Assembly: GCF_041435015.1 (NCBI RefSeq)
Contig: NZ_CP107989.1
Coordinates: 1,922,001 to 1,986,000, forward strand
Length of the DNA: 64,000 nt
Direction: 5' to 3'
DNA from: Streptomyces canus
GTDB lineage: Bacteria; Actinomycetota; Actinomycetes; Streptomycetales; Streptomycetaceae
Position 1 is the stretch's first letter; each line of letters begins with the position of its first letter. Shown in pieces: positions 7,526 to 15,325 of this stretch. The translations under genes were made by a program, and so were the position numbers. The notes beneath the pieces were generated by a model. It was not told the DNA's origin. It did not search any database and saw only the letters and a program-made list of their open reading frames with translations.

Positions 7526-8691
7526 GGCAGCTCCTTCAGGCCGAGGTCCGTCAGCAGGTCGCGCGCGAGGGTGAGTTCGGCGGCGATGCCGTCGGCGAGC
7601 TGGGTGCGCCCGCGGGGGCGCAGTTCGGGTGGGAGGGCCTGCCAGGTGTAGGTCTCGACCTCCAGGTGGCGGGTGAGCGGGTGTGGGCCGCCGACGAGCC
7701 GGGTCAGGGCGGAGGTGAGTACGGGGAGCGTGGAGGTGAGAGGTGCGGCGGGGGGAGCGTGCAGCGGGACGTGGAAGTGGGCGCGCCAGGGTGCCCCGTC
7801 GGGCAGGGCGTCGCCTGCCAGCGCCTCGCCGAGGTCGTCGGTGCCGCGGAGGCCTGCGGAAGTACCGGTGCGTGTCTGGTGCAGAAAGCGGGGTTCGTCG
7901 AAGGCGGCGAGTGCCTCGCGGACCTCGGGGAGATGGGGGTGTTCGGCGTGCAGGGCGGCTGAGAGCTGGGACTTGACGACGGGGACACGGGCCGCGGTGA
8001 GCGCGTCCAGGGCGGTCTGCGGGTTTTCGAAGGAGGTGGCGAGGTGGCAGGTGTCGACGCAGATGCCGATGCGTTCGTGGGCGATCGCGGTCAGCGGTGC
8101 GATGGCGTCGCCCGTGGTCTCGACGACGCAGCCGGGCTCGGGTTCGAGGCCGATGCGGATGGAGCGGCCGGTCAGCTCCTGGAGGGCGTCGAGGCGTTCG
8201 GCGAGGGTACGCAGGGCGGTGCGGGCCTTGTCGGCGCTCCCGTTGTCGTAGGCGGTGCGCCAGGCGAGCGGCAGGGTGGAGATGCTGCCCTCGGTGACGT
8301 CGTCGGGCAGGAGTCCGGTGAGGACGCGGGCCAGGGCGGTGGTGTGGTCGAGGCGTTCGGGGTCGGTCCAGTCCGGCTTGTAGACGCGGTGCTTTACCTC
8401 TTCGGCGCCGAAGCCCTCGTAGGGGAAGCCGTTGAGAGTGACGACTTCGAGGCCGCGGCGGTCGAGTTCGGTGCGCAGGTCGCGCAGCGCGGAGGGGTCG
8501 CTGACCAGGGCGTGGGCGGCGTCGCGGGCGAGCCACAGGCCGATGCCGAGGCGGTCGCGGCCCAGGCGGCGGCGGACGGGTTCGCAGTGGTCGCGGAGTT
8601 GCGCGAGGACGCCGTCGAGGGTCTCGGCGGGGTGGACGTTGGTGCAGTAGGCGAGGTGGACGGTGGTGCCGTCGGGGTGGCGGAAGCGCAT
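7522..8691 (-). CDS. eboE: EboE-like metabolite traffic TIM-barrel protein
   Basis: A 389-residue xylose-isomerase-like TIM barrel matching the EboE family in length and in the diagnostic N-terminus LAYCTNVHPAETLDGVLAQL. Further conserved pieces are VTLNGFPYEGF (~residue 85), KHRVYKPDWTDPERL, IRIGLEPEPGCVVETT (metal Glu), IGICVDTCHLAT (Asp/His ligands), VVKSQLSAAL and the C-terminal LEVETYTWQALP. No signal peptide. The start ATG lies three bases after the EboB stop; the stop overlaps the EboF start, so translation is coupled. The family is required with the other Ebo proteins for product traffic in cyanobacteria; the chemistry is undetermined. Family recognition is strong because of neighbours on both sides. 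Confidence 0.9.
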   Translation of the reverse strand: MRFRHPDGTTVHLAYCTNVHPAETLDGVLAQLRDHCEPVRRRLGRDRLGIGLWLARDAAHALVSDPSALRDLRTELDRRGLEVVTLNGFPYEGFGAEEVKHRVYKPDWTDPERLDHTTALARVLTGLLPDDVTEGSISTLPLAWRTAYDNGSADKARTALRTLAERLDALQELTGRSIRIGLEPEPGCVVETTGDAIAPLTAIAHERIGICVDTCHLATSFENPQTALDALTAARVPVVKSQLSAALHAEHPHLPEVREALAAFDEPRFLHQTRTGTSAGLRGTDDLGEALAGDALPDGAPWRAHFHVPLHAPPAAPLTSTLPVLTSALTRLVGGPHPLTRHLEVETYTWQALPPELRPRGRTQLADGIAAELTLARDLLTDLGLKELP

Positions 8692-8694
8692 GGC

Positions 8695-9543
8695 TCACGC
8701 CCCGCCGCGGAGGATGGAGTTGCCCTCGTGGGTGGCTTCGGTGGCCGCGATGTCGAGGGTGAGCCGGCCGCTGAGTCCGTAGAAGGCGACGGGGTTGCGC
8801 CACAGGACGCGGTCGACGTCGTCCTCGGTGAAGCCCTCGGCGAGCATGAGGTCCGCGACCTTGCGGGTCTTGAGGGGATCGCTGCGGCCCCAGTCGGCGG
8901 CGGAGTTCACCAGGACCTGTTCGGGGCCGTAGGAGCGCAGGATCGCGATCATCCGCTCCTCGTCCATCTTGGTGTCGGGATAGACGGAGAAGCCGAGCCA
9001 GCAGCCGCTGTCCTTGGCCTCCTTGACGGTGGTCTCGTTGAGGTGGTCGACCAGGACCCGGTCCGGCGCCAGGGCGGACTCGCGGACGACGTCGAGGGTG
9101 CGGCGCAGACCGGCGAGCTTGTCGCGGTGCGGGGTGTGGACCAGCGCGGGCAGCTCGTGGTCGGCGGCGAGCTGGAGCTGGGCGGCGAGGGCGGTGTCCT
9201 CGGCCGGGGTCATCGAGTCGTAGCCGATCTCACCGACGGCGACGACCTGGTCCTTGACGAGATACCGGGGCAGCTCGTCGAGGACGGGGACGCAGCGCGG
9301 GTCGTTGGCCTCCTTGGGGTTCAGGGCGAGGGTGCAGTGGTGGGCGATGCCGTACTGGGCGGCGCGGAAGGGCTCCCAGCCCAGCAGGGAGTCGAAGTAG
9401 TCGAGGAAGGAGGCGGGAGAGGTGCGGGGCTGGCCGAGCCAGAAGGACGGCTCGACGACGGCGCGGACGCCGGCGGTGTGCATGGCCTGGTAGTCGTCGG
9501 TGGTCCGTGACGTCATGTGGATGTGGGGGTCGAAGATGCGCAT
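8695..9543 (-). CDS. eboB: EboB-like TatD family metal-dependent hydrolase
   Basis: A 282-residue TIM-barrel hydrolase. It starts MRIFDPHIHM, where HxH are the first metal ligands. VGEIGYD (~residue 105) gives the bridging Glu, LVHTPHRDK a His, LVDHLNETT the next His, and NSAADWGRSDPLK the Asp that activates water. TatD enzymes are nucleases or amidohydrolases, but this subgroup is the one conserved in Ebo operons. It overlaps the upstream EboA gene by one base (TGATG) and is followed three bases later by EboE. No signal peptide. Substrate unknown; by context it acts on a metabolite, not on DNA (inference). Confidence 0.88.
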   Translation of the reverse strand: MRIFDPHIHMTSRTTDDYQAMHTAGVRAVVEPSFWLGQPRTSPASFLDYFDSLLGWEPFRAAQYGIAHHCTLALNPKEANDPRCVPVLDELPRYLVKDQVVAVGEIGYDSMTPAEDTALAAQLQLAADHELPALVHTPHRDKLAGLRRTLDVVRESALAPDRVLVDHLNETTVKEAKDSGCWLGFSVYPDTKMDEERMIAILRSYGPEQVLVNSAADWGRSDPLKTRKVADLMLAEGFTEDDVDRVLWRNPVAFYGLSGRLTLDIAATEATHEGNSILRGGA

Positions 9544-10277
9544 CAGGACTCCTTGCCGTGGGTGCCTTCCGCGCCGTTCGGGCCGTGGTCGGCGGCCGGC
9601 GCGGGTGGGGTGGCCGTGGGGTCGGTCAGGGTCAGGACGCGGTGCAGGTCCTCGGGCACAGGACGGCCCGCGGCGGTGCGTTCGGCGGCGTAGTCGCCGA
9701 GCATGCGGGCGAGTTCGGCGTCCGCGTGGGCCCGTCGGTCCAGGTCCGCCACCTCTGCGACGGGTACCCCGGTGAACAGGCACTTCAGAACGGCGTGGCG
9801 CCAGTGGTGGGTGTCGAGGTGGCGGGCGGCGTAGGGGCCGACGGCGGCGGCCAGGAGCCGGGTGTCGTTGGTGCGCAGGGCGTCCTCGACGAGCGGGATG
9901 GCTTCGGGGCCGGACACCAGATGGGGCAGGGCGTGCAGGACGGCGCGGCGTTCGGCGGCGGTGCCCTGGGCGTAGACCCGGGTCAGGGCGTCGGTGTCGG
10001 CGCGGGCCGCGTGCAGGATCAGGATGCGGACGGCGTCGGCGTGTTCGGGGCCGCAGCGGCGGCCGGCCTCGGCGAGGCGCAGCTCCCACACGGAGATGGG
10101 GCCGTGGGCGCCGGGGTGGGCGGCGGCTTCGTCGAGGGCCTGGTCGAGCCAGGTGCGGGCGGCTTCGCCGAGGCGTTCGGAGACGTGGCTGTGCAGGTCG
10201 TGCAGCGGGGTTCGGGCGAGGGTGGTGCCCTGGAGGTCCGCCGGGGAGGTTGCCTGGTGGGCATGGGAGTGGGTCAT
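9543..10277 (-). CDS. eboA: EboA domain protein
   Basis: A 244-residue soluble, mostly helical protein without enzyme motifs. The core (~residues 30-205) has the EboA pattern of helical repeats: WLDQALDEA near residue 44, RCGPEHADAVRILIL, AAERRAVLHALPHL, and LLAAAVGPYAARHLD followed by WRHAVLKCLFTGVPVAEVAD. The last of these is the best conserved part of the family. Ends are His- or Pro/Gly-rich and low complexity. The start overlaps the end of the upstream TIM-barrel gene by four bases and the stop overlaps the EboB start, so it is in the middle of a translationally coupled chain. The family has no known biochemical activity; a scaffold or adaptor role is inference. Confidence 0.88.
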   Translation of the reverse strand: MTHSHAHQATSPADLQGTTLARTPLHDLHSHVSERLGEAARTWLDQALDEAAAHPGAHGPISVWELRLAEAGRRCGPEHADAVRILILHAARADTDALTRVYAQGTAAERRAVLHALPHLVSGPEAIPLVEDALRTNDTRLLAAAVGPYAARHLDTHHWRHAVLKCLFTGVPVAEVADLDRRAHADAELARMLGDYAAERTAAGRPVPEDLHRVLTLTDPTATPPAPAADHGPNGAEGTHGKES

Positions 10278-11335
10278 GGGGTGCTTCCTTGTGAGAGCGC
10301 CACTGCCTGATGGAGGAACGGGAGGGAGAGTTCGGCGAAGTGGGGGCCCGCGTGGGAGTGGCGGGGCAGTTCGACGACCGTCAGGCCCTGGTAGCCGGTG
10401 TCGGCCAGGGCGGCCAGGACGGGCGGGAAGTCGATGTCGCCGTCACCGAAGGGGAGGTGCTCGTGGACGCCCCGGCGCATGTCCTCGATCTGGACGTGGC
10501 GCAGCCAGGGGCCCGCGGCGCGCACGCACTCGGCGGGCGACAGGGGTTCGAGGCACTGGCAGTGGCCGATGTCGAGGGTCAGTCCGAGGGCCGGCGGGTC
10601 GCCGAGGGTGGTGCGGAGGTGGTGGAAGTCGGCGAGGGTGGCGAGGAGGTGGCCCGGTTCGGGCTCGATGGCGAGGGGGATGCCGGCGGTGGTGGCGGTG
10701 TCGAGGACGGGGGTGAGGGTCTCGGCCAGCCGTTTCCACGCCGTGTCCGGGTCCGTGCCCGGCGGGGTGACACCGCTGAAGCAGTGCACGGCGTGCGCAC
10801 CGAGGTCGGCGGCGACCTGGACGGCCCGGACCAGCAGGTCGACGCGGCGGGCGCGGTCGTCCGGGTCGGGGTCGAGCAGCGAGGGGCCGTGTTTGCGGCG
10901 TGGGTCGAGCACATAGCGGGCGCCCGTCTCGATGGTGACCGTCAGTCCGAGCGCGTCCAGGCGGTGCGCGAGGCGGCGGGTGCGGGCGGCCAGGTCGGAG
11001 GCGAGGGGGTCCAGGTGCATGTGGTCGAGCGTCAGACCGACGCCGTCGTAGCCGAGGTCGGCGAGCAGGGTGAGGGCGTCGTCGAGACGGAGGTCGGCGA
11101 GACCGTTGGTGCCGTAGCCGAAGCGGAGGGGGGTGGGGCTGGGGGTTGGGGCGGGGCGGGGTGAAGCCAGGGGGGTGGTCATGGTGCCGTCGGGGCCAGG
11201 AGCGGGCCGGGGCGGACCAACTGGGGCAGTCGTGTCGCCGCCGGGGCCGGCGGAGGGCCGAGGCCGAGCAATGGGGCCGGTCATGTCGTCGCGGGGGGCC
11301 GGAATGAGTGGGCGCGGAGCGAGGGGGTCGGTCAT
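10274..11335 (-). CDS. Sugar phosphate isomerase/epimerase (TIM barrel) with repeated Pro-rich N-terminus
   Basis: 353 residues. Residues ~70-345 form a xylose-isomerase-like TIM barrel: LRFGYGTNGLADL, YDGVGLTLDH, VTIETGARYVLDP, IPLAIEPEPGHLL (metal Glu), LGLTLDIGHCQCL (Asp/His), HVQIEDMRRGVHEHLPFG, VVELPRHSH. The first 68 residues are four tandem copies of a 17-residue Pro/Gly-rich unit beginning MTxP or TTxP, encoded by 51-bp repeats. ATG codons open units 1, 2 and 4 (11335, 11284, 11182), so the true start could be any of these; the barrel needs only the last. It overlaps the UbiA gene upstream and EboA downstream by four bases each. This gene is extra compared with the minimal Ebo set and resembles inositol- or xylose-pathway isomerases, fitting a cyclitol or sugar substrate. 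Confidence 0.85.
   Translation of the reverse strand: MTDPLAPRPLIPAPRDDMTGPIARPRPSAGPGGDTTAPVGPPRPAPGPDGTMTTPLASPRPAPTPSPTPLRFGYGTNGLADLRLDDALTLLADLGYDGVGLTLDHMHLDPLASDLAARTRRLAHRLDALGLTVTIETGARYVLDPRRKHGPSLLDPDPDDRARRVDLLVRAVQVAADLGAHAVHCFSGVTPPGTDPDTAWKRLAETLTPVLDTATTAGIPLAIEPEPGHLLATLADFHHLRTTLGDPPALGLTLDIGHCQCLEPLSPAECVRAAGPWLRHVQIEDMRRGVHEHLPFGDGDIDFPPVLAALADTGYQGLTVVELPRHSHAGPHFAELSLPFLHQAVALSQGSTP
11132..11335. repeat. 51-bp in-frame tandem repeat (four units)
   Basis: Four consecutive 51-bp units in the N-terminal coding region of the TIM-barrel gene, each giving a 17-residue P/R/G-rich segment such as MTGPIARPRPSAGPGGD. Unit length is exact; sequence between units is diverged. Confidence 0.7.
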
Positions 11336-12657
11336 GTGACGCTCACCCTCCTCGCGAAGCGTCCTGCCAGGGGGGCGAGGGCGGTGGTGAGCAGGGCCGT
11401 GACGGTCGCGCCCTGCGCGCCCGAGCGGGCGGTGAGGGCGGCCTGGAGGGGGATCGTGGCTCGGATGCCGGCGGTGACGGCTCGTTGGGTGACCGGGGGT
11501 GAGGGGTTGAGGGTGGCGTGGAGGTAAGGGCGGGCGGTAGTGGCCGCGTAGGCGGCGGCGAGGGCGAGGCGCAGGGCCGCGTGTGCGTCGAGGCGGTCGG
11601 GGCTGGGGCTGGGCGGGGGGACGTGATCGCCGGTCTGCCGCGGGGGGTGTGACAGCCGGGACATGGCCGCAGCGGCCAGGTCCGCCAGCCGGGGCGTTCC
11701 GGTGCCGCGTCGTCCACCGGCGATCCGGTCCGTTGGGAGCGAACGCTGTCGGGTCACCGTCCGCGTCAGTGCGGCCGTCGCGGCGAGCGCTGCGAAGGAG
11801 GCCAGGGGTGAGCCGCCCTGGGCCTCACGGCGGGACACGGTGGTGACGGCGAGAGTGTGGACGCCGAGCAGGGCGGCGGACGGCAGGGCCTGTCGGATGC
11901 CGTCCAGGGCGCCGGGAACGGCTGACGTCCCCAAGGCCACCCGAGGCTCGTCGGCGACGGCCGTGGCCCACGCTCGGCACGCACCGACCTTCCGGCCCAC
12001 GCCGTCCACGCCGGCCCTCTCGGGCACCCGGCCCACCACGCCGACCCCCGCCGTCGCCCCCGCGCCGAGCAGCAGGTCCAGCCCTCGTGCCGTCGCCATG
12101 GCGAGCGGTCCTGCCGGGGTGTTCTTCAGGACGAGGTCGTACGCCCAGACCGTGGCCGCGAGCGGGACAGCGACCGTGAGGGCGGGGCGGCCCGCGCAGG
12201 CCGCCAGGGAGAGGCCCGCGCCGGTGAGAGCGCAGGCCGCGCCGAGGGCCGCCGCAGGGCGGATACGACCGGAAGGGAGGGGGCGGTGGGGGCGTTCCAC
12301 AGCGTCCACGTCGCGGTCGGCCCAGTCGTTGAGGGCCATGCCGGCCTCGTAGAGACAGAGGGAGGACGCGATCGCGAGGAGAGTCCGCCCGGTGGGGCGT
12401 GCGGAGACTGCCGCCGCTCCGGCGAAGGCGTCGCCGGGGACGGTGAACAGGGCGGGCAGGCGCAGGAGTTCGGCCCAGGCGCGGTCGCGGTCGGGGTCGC
12501 GGTCGCGGTCGCGGTCGGGGCGACTGGTGTGCGTACGGCTCGGTGGTGCGGTCAGTGCCGAAGGCCCCTTGAGAAGGGGCGTGGTGGGGGTCGCCGTCGT
12601 CCCGCCCGCGCCCTTGGACAGGCGCTCCGATGCCGCGGCTCTGCTCGCCCTCACCAC
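11332..12657 (-). CDS. eboC: EboC-like UbiA family prenyltransferase
   Basis: A 441-residue polytopic membrane protein. The first Asp-rich prenyl-diphosphate motif is NDWADRDVDAVERPHRPLPSG split over residues ~110-131 (NDWADRD, then ERPHRPLPSG). The loop YDLVLKNTP with the following AMATARGLDLLLG occupies the place of the second UbiA motif. Hydrophobic segments flank both. UbiA enzymes attach an isoprenoid to an acceptor in the membrane; EboC is the family member in Ebo operons. The product is longer than typical (~290-330) because of a ~60-residue N-terminal tail with RDRDRDPDRDR from a 6-bp DNA repeat and a C-terminal extension. It starts at GTG 12657, overlapping the stop of the inositol-phosphate-synthase-like gene by seven bases. 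A prenylated cyclitol as product is an attractive inference. Confidence 0.85.
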   Translation of the reverse strand: MVRASRAAASERLSKGAGGTTATPTTPLLKGPSALTAPPSRTHTSRPDRDRDRDPDRDRAWAELLRLPALFTVPGDAFAGAAAVSARPTGRTLLAIASSLCLYEAGMALNDWADRDVDAVERPHRPLPSGRIRPAAALGAACALTGAGLSLAACAGRPALTVAVPLAATVWAYDLVLKNTPAGPLAMATARGLDLLLGAGATAGVGVVGRVPERAGVDGVGRKVGACRAWATAVADEPRVALGTSAVPGALDGIRQALPSAALLGVHTLAVTTVSRREAQGGSPLASFAALAATAALTRTVTRQRSLPTDRIAGGRRGTGTPRLADLAAAAMSRLSHPPRQTGDHVPPPSPSPDRLDAHAALRLALAAAYAATTARPYLHATLNPSPPVTQRAVTAGIRATIPLQAALTARSGAQGATVTALLTTALAPLAGRFARRVSVT

Positions 12658-13859
12658 TGCTCCCCCGAACCATCGGCCGGCTCGCCGACGGGGCCGCCAC
12701 GGTCGACCGAACTTGAGGCGCCGCCGCCATCGCCGCAGTCGCCCGCGCTGCTCAGCCGCTCCGCGAACCCCACCAGCCGCGCGTACTGCTCCCCCAGTCC
12801 CGCGGGCCCTTGCCCCACCGGGTCCTTGAAGTAGAAGCCCAGTTCGCTCAGTGGGCCGGACAGCCCCCTCTCGTGCGCGCGGGCGGCCAGACGGGCCAGG
12901 TCGAGTACGAGAGGTGCGGCAAGGGAGGAGTCGCAGCCCTGCCAGGTGGTCTGAAGGACCATGCGGGTGCCGAGGAAGCCCTCGAAGGCGATGTGGTCCC
13001 AGGCGGTCTTCCAGTCGCCGAGGGCGGGGACGTCGTCGATGTGGACCTCGCCCTCCGGGGTGGTGCCGAGGGTGTCGGCCAGGACGCGCTCCTTACCGGC
13101 GTTCTTCGCCGCGGCGGCCGACGGGTCGGCGAGGGAGGCTCCGTCGCCGCCGCCGAGGAGATTGGTGCCGGACCAGGCCCGGACCGTCAGGGCGCGTTGG
13201 GTGAACATCGGGCCCAGGACGGACCGGAGCAGGGTCTGCCCGGTCTTGCCGTCACGGCCCGCGAACGGCAGGCCCGAGGACTCGGCCTGCCGCGTCAGCG
13301 ACGGGTGGTGCAGTCCGGTCGAGGGCGTGAAGTTCACATACGCGCAGCCCGCGCGCAGGGCCGCCGCCGCGTACAGGGAGCTCGGAGGCAGGGCGTCGCC
13401 GGTGGGCGCGGGCTCGGTGGAGGCCACGTTGACCACTACCGCGCGCGTCAGCCGGCATCGTCCTACGAAGGACCGTATGTCCGCGGCGAAGGCGGCGATC
13501 AGGTCGTCCTCGGACCTCGTGTCGCCGGGGAGGGGGCCGCCCGGCCTGATCTCCCGTTCCGCGGCGGCGAGTTCGGCGCTCACCGCTGTCGGCAGGCCGT
13601 GGGGCAGGACGCCGCCCGCCGCCAGGGTCTCCGCCCGTTTGGGCAGGGGGCAGTCCAGCGTGTCGTGGCCGCCGAAGACCAGGGAGGACAGGGCCGGCAG
13701 GCCGCTTTCGGTGAAGGGTGGTGTCTCGGTGAGCAGGCCCGTCGGCGGGTGCAGGCCCGCGGTCATGGCGGCGCAGCCCGCGACGACCGTCGTGGCGACG
13801 GAACCGCGGGCCCCGATCAGCCAGACGCCGACGCGCGGTACGGAATCGGACGCGGACAT
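12651..13859 (-). CDS. Inositol-3-phosphate synthase-like protein (second type, Ebo-linked)
   Basis: A 402-residue protein of the myo-inositol-1-phosphate synthase family, which converts glucose 6-phosphate to inositol phosphate using bound NAD. Visible landmarks are the dinucleotide loop IGARGSVATT (residues ~12-21), VNVASTEP, NFTPSTG, the catalytic-core Lys in GRDGKTGQTLL (~218), NLLGGGDGASLADP and DHIAFEGFLGTRM. The C-terminal region after residue ~370 is low complexity (GDGGG, SGEQW). The ATG at 13859 follows AAGGAGG. It precedes and overlaps the UbiA/EboC gene, so it opens the Ebo transcript; the 109 bases upstream can hold a promoter. Classical Ebo operons have a dehydroquinate-synthase-like cyclase (EboD), absent here; this enzyme is also an NAD-dependent sugar-phosphate cyclase and may replace it (inference). 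Confidence 0.85.
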   Translation of the reverse strand: MSASDSVPRVGVWLIGARGSVATTVVAGCAAMTAGLHPPTGLLTETPPFTESGLPALSSLVFGGHDTLDCPLPKRAETLAAGGVLPHGLPTAVSAELAAAEREIRPGGPLPGDTRSEDDLIAAFAADIRSFVGRCRLTRAVVVNVASTEPAPTGDALPPSSLYAAAALRAGCAYVNFTPSTGLHHPSLTRQAESSGLPFAGRDGKTGQTLLRSVLGPMFTQRALTVRAWSGTNLLGGGDGASLADPSAAAAKNAGKERVLADTLGTTPEGEVHIDDVPALGDWKTAWDHIAFEGFLGTRMVLQTTWQGCDSSLAAPLVLDLARLAARAHERGLSGPLSELGFYFKDPVGQGPAGLGEQYARLVGFAERLSSAGDCGDGGGASSSVDRGGPVGEPADGSGEQW

Positions 13860-13968
13860 GGCAGCCTCCTTGCCGAGCACATGGGTACGCAGACTCTGCG
13901 ACGAAGGGATGAACGACGACGGGGCGAAGACGGCGGGCGGGAGTCCGGCGTCCCCCGCCCGCCGCCGC

Positions 13969-15312
13969 TCAATCGCCCTTGCCGAGCGGTTCCTTGATCC
14001 GGATGTCGCGGAACGACACCTGGTCGTCGGCTCCGTGGTTCTGGATGCCGACATGCCCGTCACGCAGGCTTCGGGCCGGATCGGTGTTGGTGAAATCGTT
14101 GATCTTCACGCCGTTGAGCCAGACGCGGAGGCGTTCGCCCTCCACGCGGATCTCGTACGTGTTCCACTCCCCCGGCGGGTTCAGCGCACGGTCGCGCTTC
14201 TTCAGGTCGGCGGAGCGGAAGCCGTAGACGGACCCTGTGGTCTTCTCGGGTACGTCGGTGGCGTCGATCTGGATCTCGTAGCCGTTGTCGACGGCGGACC
14301 AGGGGTCGTCCGAGGGCGGGAAGCCCACGAACACGCCCGAGTTGTCGTCACCGGAGGCGCCGGCCATCTTCCAGTCGAGCTTCAGGGAGTAGGACCCGAA
14401 GCTCTGACCGGCGTACCAGAGCATCCCCATACCGCCGGACGAGGTGAGTGTGCCGTCGTCGGACCGGGTGAAGGAGCCCGGACCGGCCTGTTTCCAGTCG
14501 TCCAGTGACGCGGCCGTGCCGTCGAAGAGCGGACGGTAGCCGTTCTCCGGCCGGCAGTCGGCCGGGGCGTCGCCGATCGCATACCGGATGCCGCCCAGCA
14601 CATGGCCGAGGAACGCCGGGTCCGCGTACGACTCCTTCGTGTGGCCGAGGCCGGTGTAGAAGGCACGGCCGCCCTGGTAGTCCTGGCACCAGGCGATCGG
14701 ATGGTCGCCGTTCATCGTGCCGCCGGTGTACGACGACTCGTCGAGTGAGGCGAGGACGTGGGCCCGATCACGGGGATTGGAGCGGTAGTTGTACCACTCG
14801 TCGGTCCGGTTCCATGTCGGAGGCAGCCCAGATGTGGACGGGTGGGCCCGGTCCTCGGCCACCACCGTGGCCGGCTGGATCGCCGGGTGCGACTGGAAGT
14901 AGGCGCCGACGAGGCCACCGTAGAACGCCCAGTCGTACTCGGTGTCGGCGGCCGCGTGGATACCGACGTATCCGCCGCCCTGCCGGATGTAGCCCTCGAA
15001 GGCCCGCTGTTGGGCGGGGTCGAGGACGTCTCCGGTGGTGGAGAGGAACACGACCGCGTCGTACCGGCGCAGGTTTTTCGGGGTGAACGCGTTCGCGTCC
15101 TCGGTGGCGTCGACCGTGAAGCCGCCGGTCTCACCGAGCTGCTTCACCGCCGCGACACCGTCGGGGATGGAGTCGTGCCGGAAGCCGGCCGTCTTGGAGA
15201 AGACCAGCACCCGTTCGGCGTCCGCGGAGTGCGACGCGGCGGGTTCGGACACGCAGCCGAGGAGCAGCGCGGCTCCCACAACCGCCGTCGTCCATCGTCC
15301 AGTTGTGTTCAT
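13969..15312 (-). CDS. Lipoprotein with ThuA domain and 3-keto-disaccharide hydrolase (DUF1080) domain
   Basis: 447 residues. The N-terminus is a lipoprotein signal (TTAVVGAALLLGC, Cys ~20). Residues ~35-250 form a ThuA-like class I amidotransferase-type fold: LVFSKTAGFRHDSI, YDAVVFLSTTGDVLD, GGGYVGIHAAADTEYDW, RGGRAFYTGLGHTKESY-like block (GGRAFYTGLGH). Residues ~265-440 are a concanavalin-like DUF1080 domain: YRPLFDGTAASLDDWK, LKLDWKMA, NGYEIQIDAT, GEWNTYEIRV, DGHVGIQNHG, FRDIRIKE. DUF1080 proteins include hydrolases of 3-keto-glycosides, and ThuA proteins belong to 3-keto-trehalose-type pathways. It lies 13 bases downstream of the glucose/sorbosone-dehydrogenase-like gene and is likely in one transcript with it. 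It acts at the outer face of the membrane on oxidised sugars (inference). Confidence 0.88.
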   Translation of the reverse strand: MNTTGRWTTAVVGAALLLGCVSEPAASHSADAERVLVFSKTAGFRHDSIPDGVAAVKQLGETGGFTVDATEDANAFTPKNLRRYDAVVFLSTTGDVLDPAQQRAFEGYIRQGGGYVGIHAAADTEYDWAFYGGLVGAYFQSHPAIQPATVVAEDRAHPSTSGLPPTWNRTDEWYNYRSNPRDRAHVLASLDESSYTGGTMNGDHPIAWCQDYQGGRAFYTGLGHTKESYADPAFLGHVLGGIRYAIGDAPADCRPENGYRPLFDGTAASLDDWKQAGPGSFTRSDDGTLTSSGGMGMLWYAGQSFGSYSLKLDWKMAGASGDDNSGVFVGFPPSDDPWSAVDNGYEIQIDATDVPEKTTGSVYGFRSADLKKRDRALNPPGEWNTYEIRVEGERLRVWLNGVKINDFTNTDPARSLRDGHVGIQNHGADDQVSFRDIRIKEPLGKGD

Positions 15313-15325
15313 GCGACCCCTCCTC

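Noticed and set aside
6128..8803. Extended minus-strand frame upstream of the EboF start
   Set aside because: The part beyond 7525 is Arg/Pro/His-rich shadow of the EboE gene; EboF homology and the ATGA overlap set the start at 7525.
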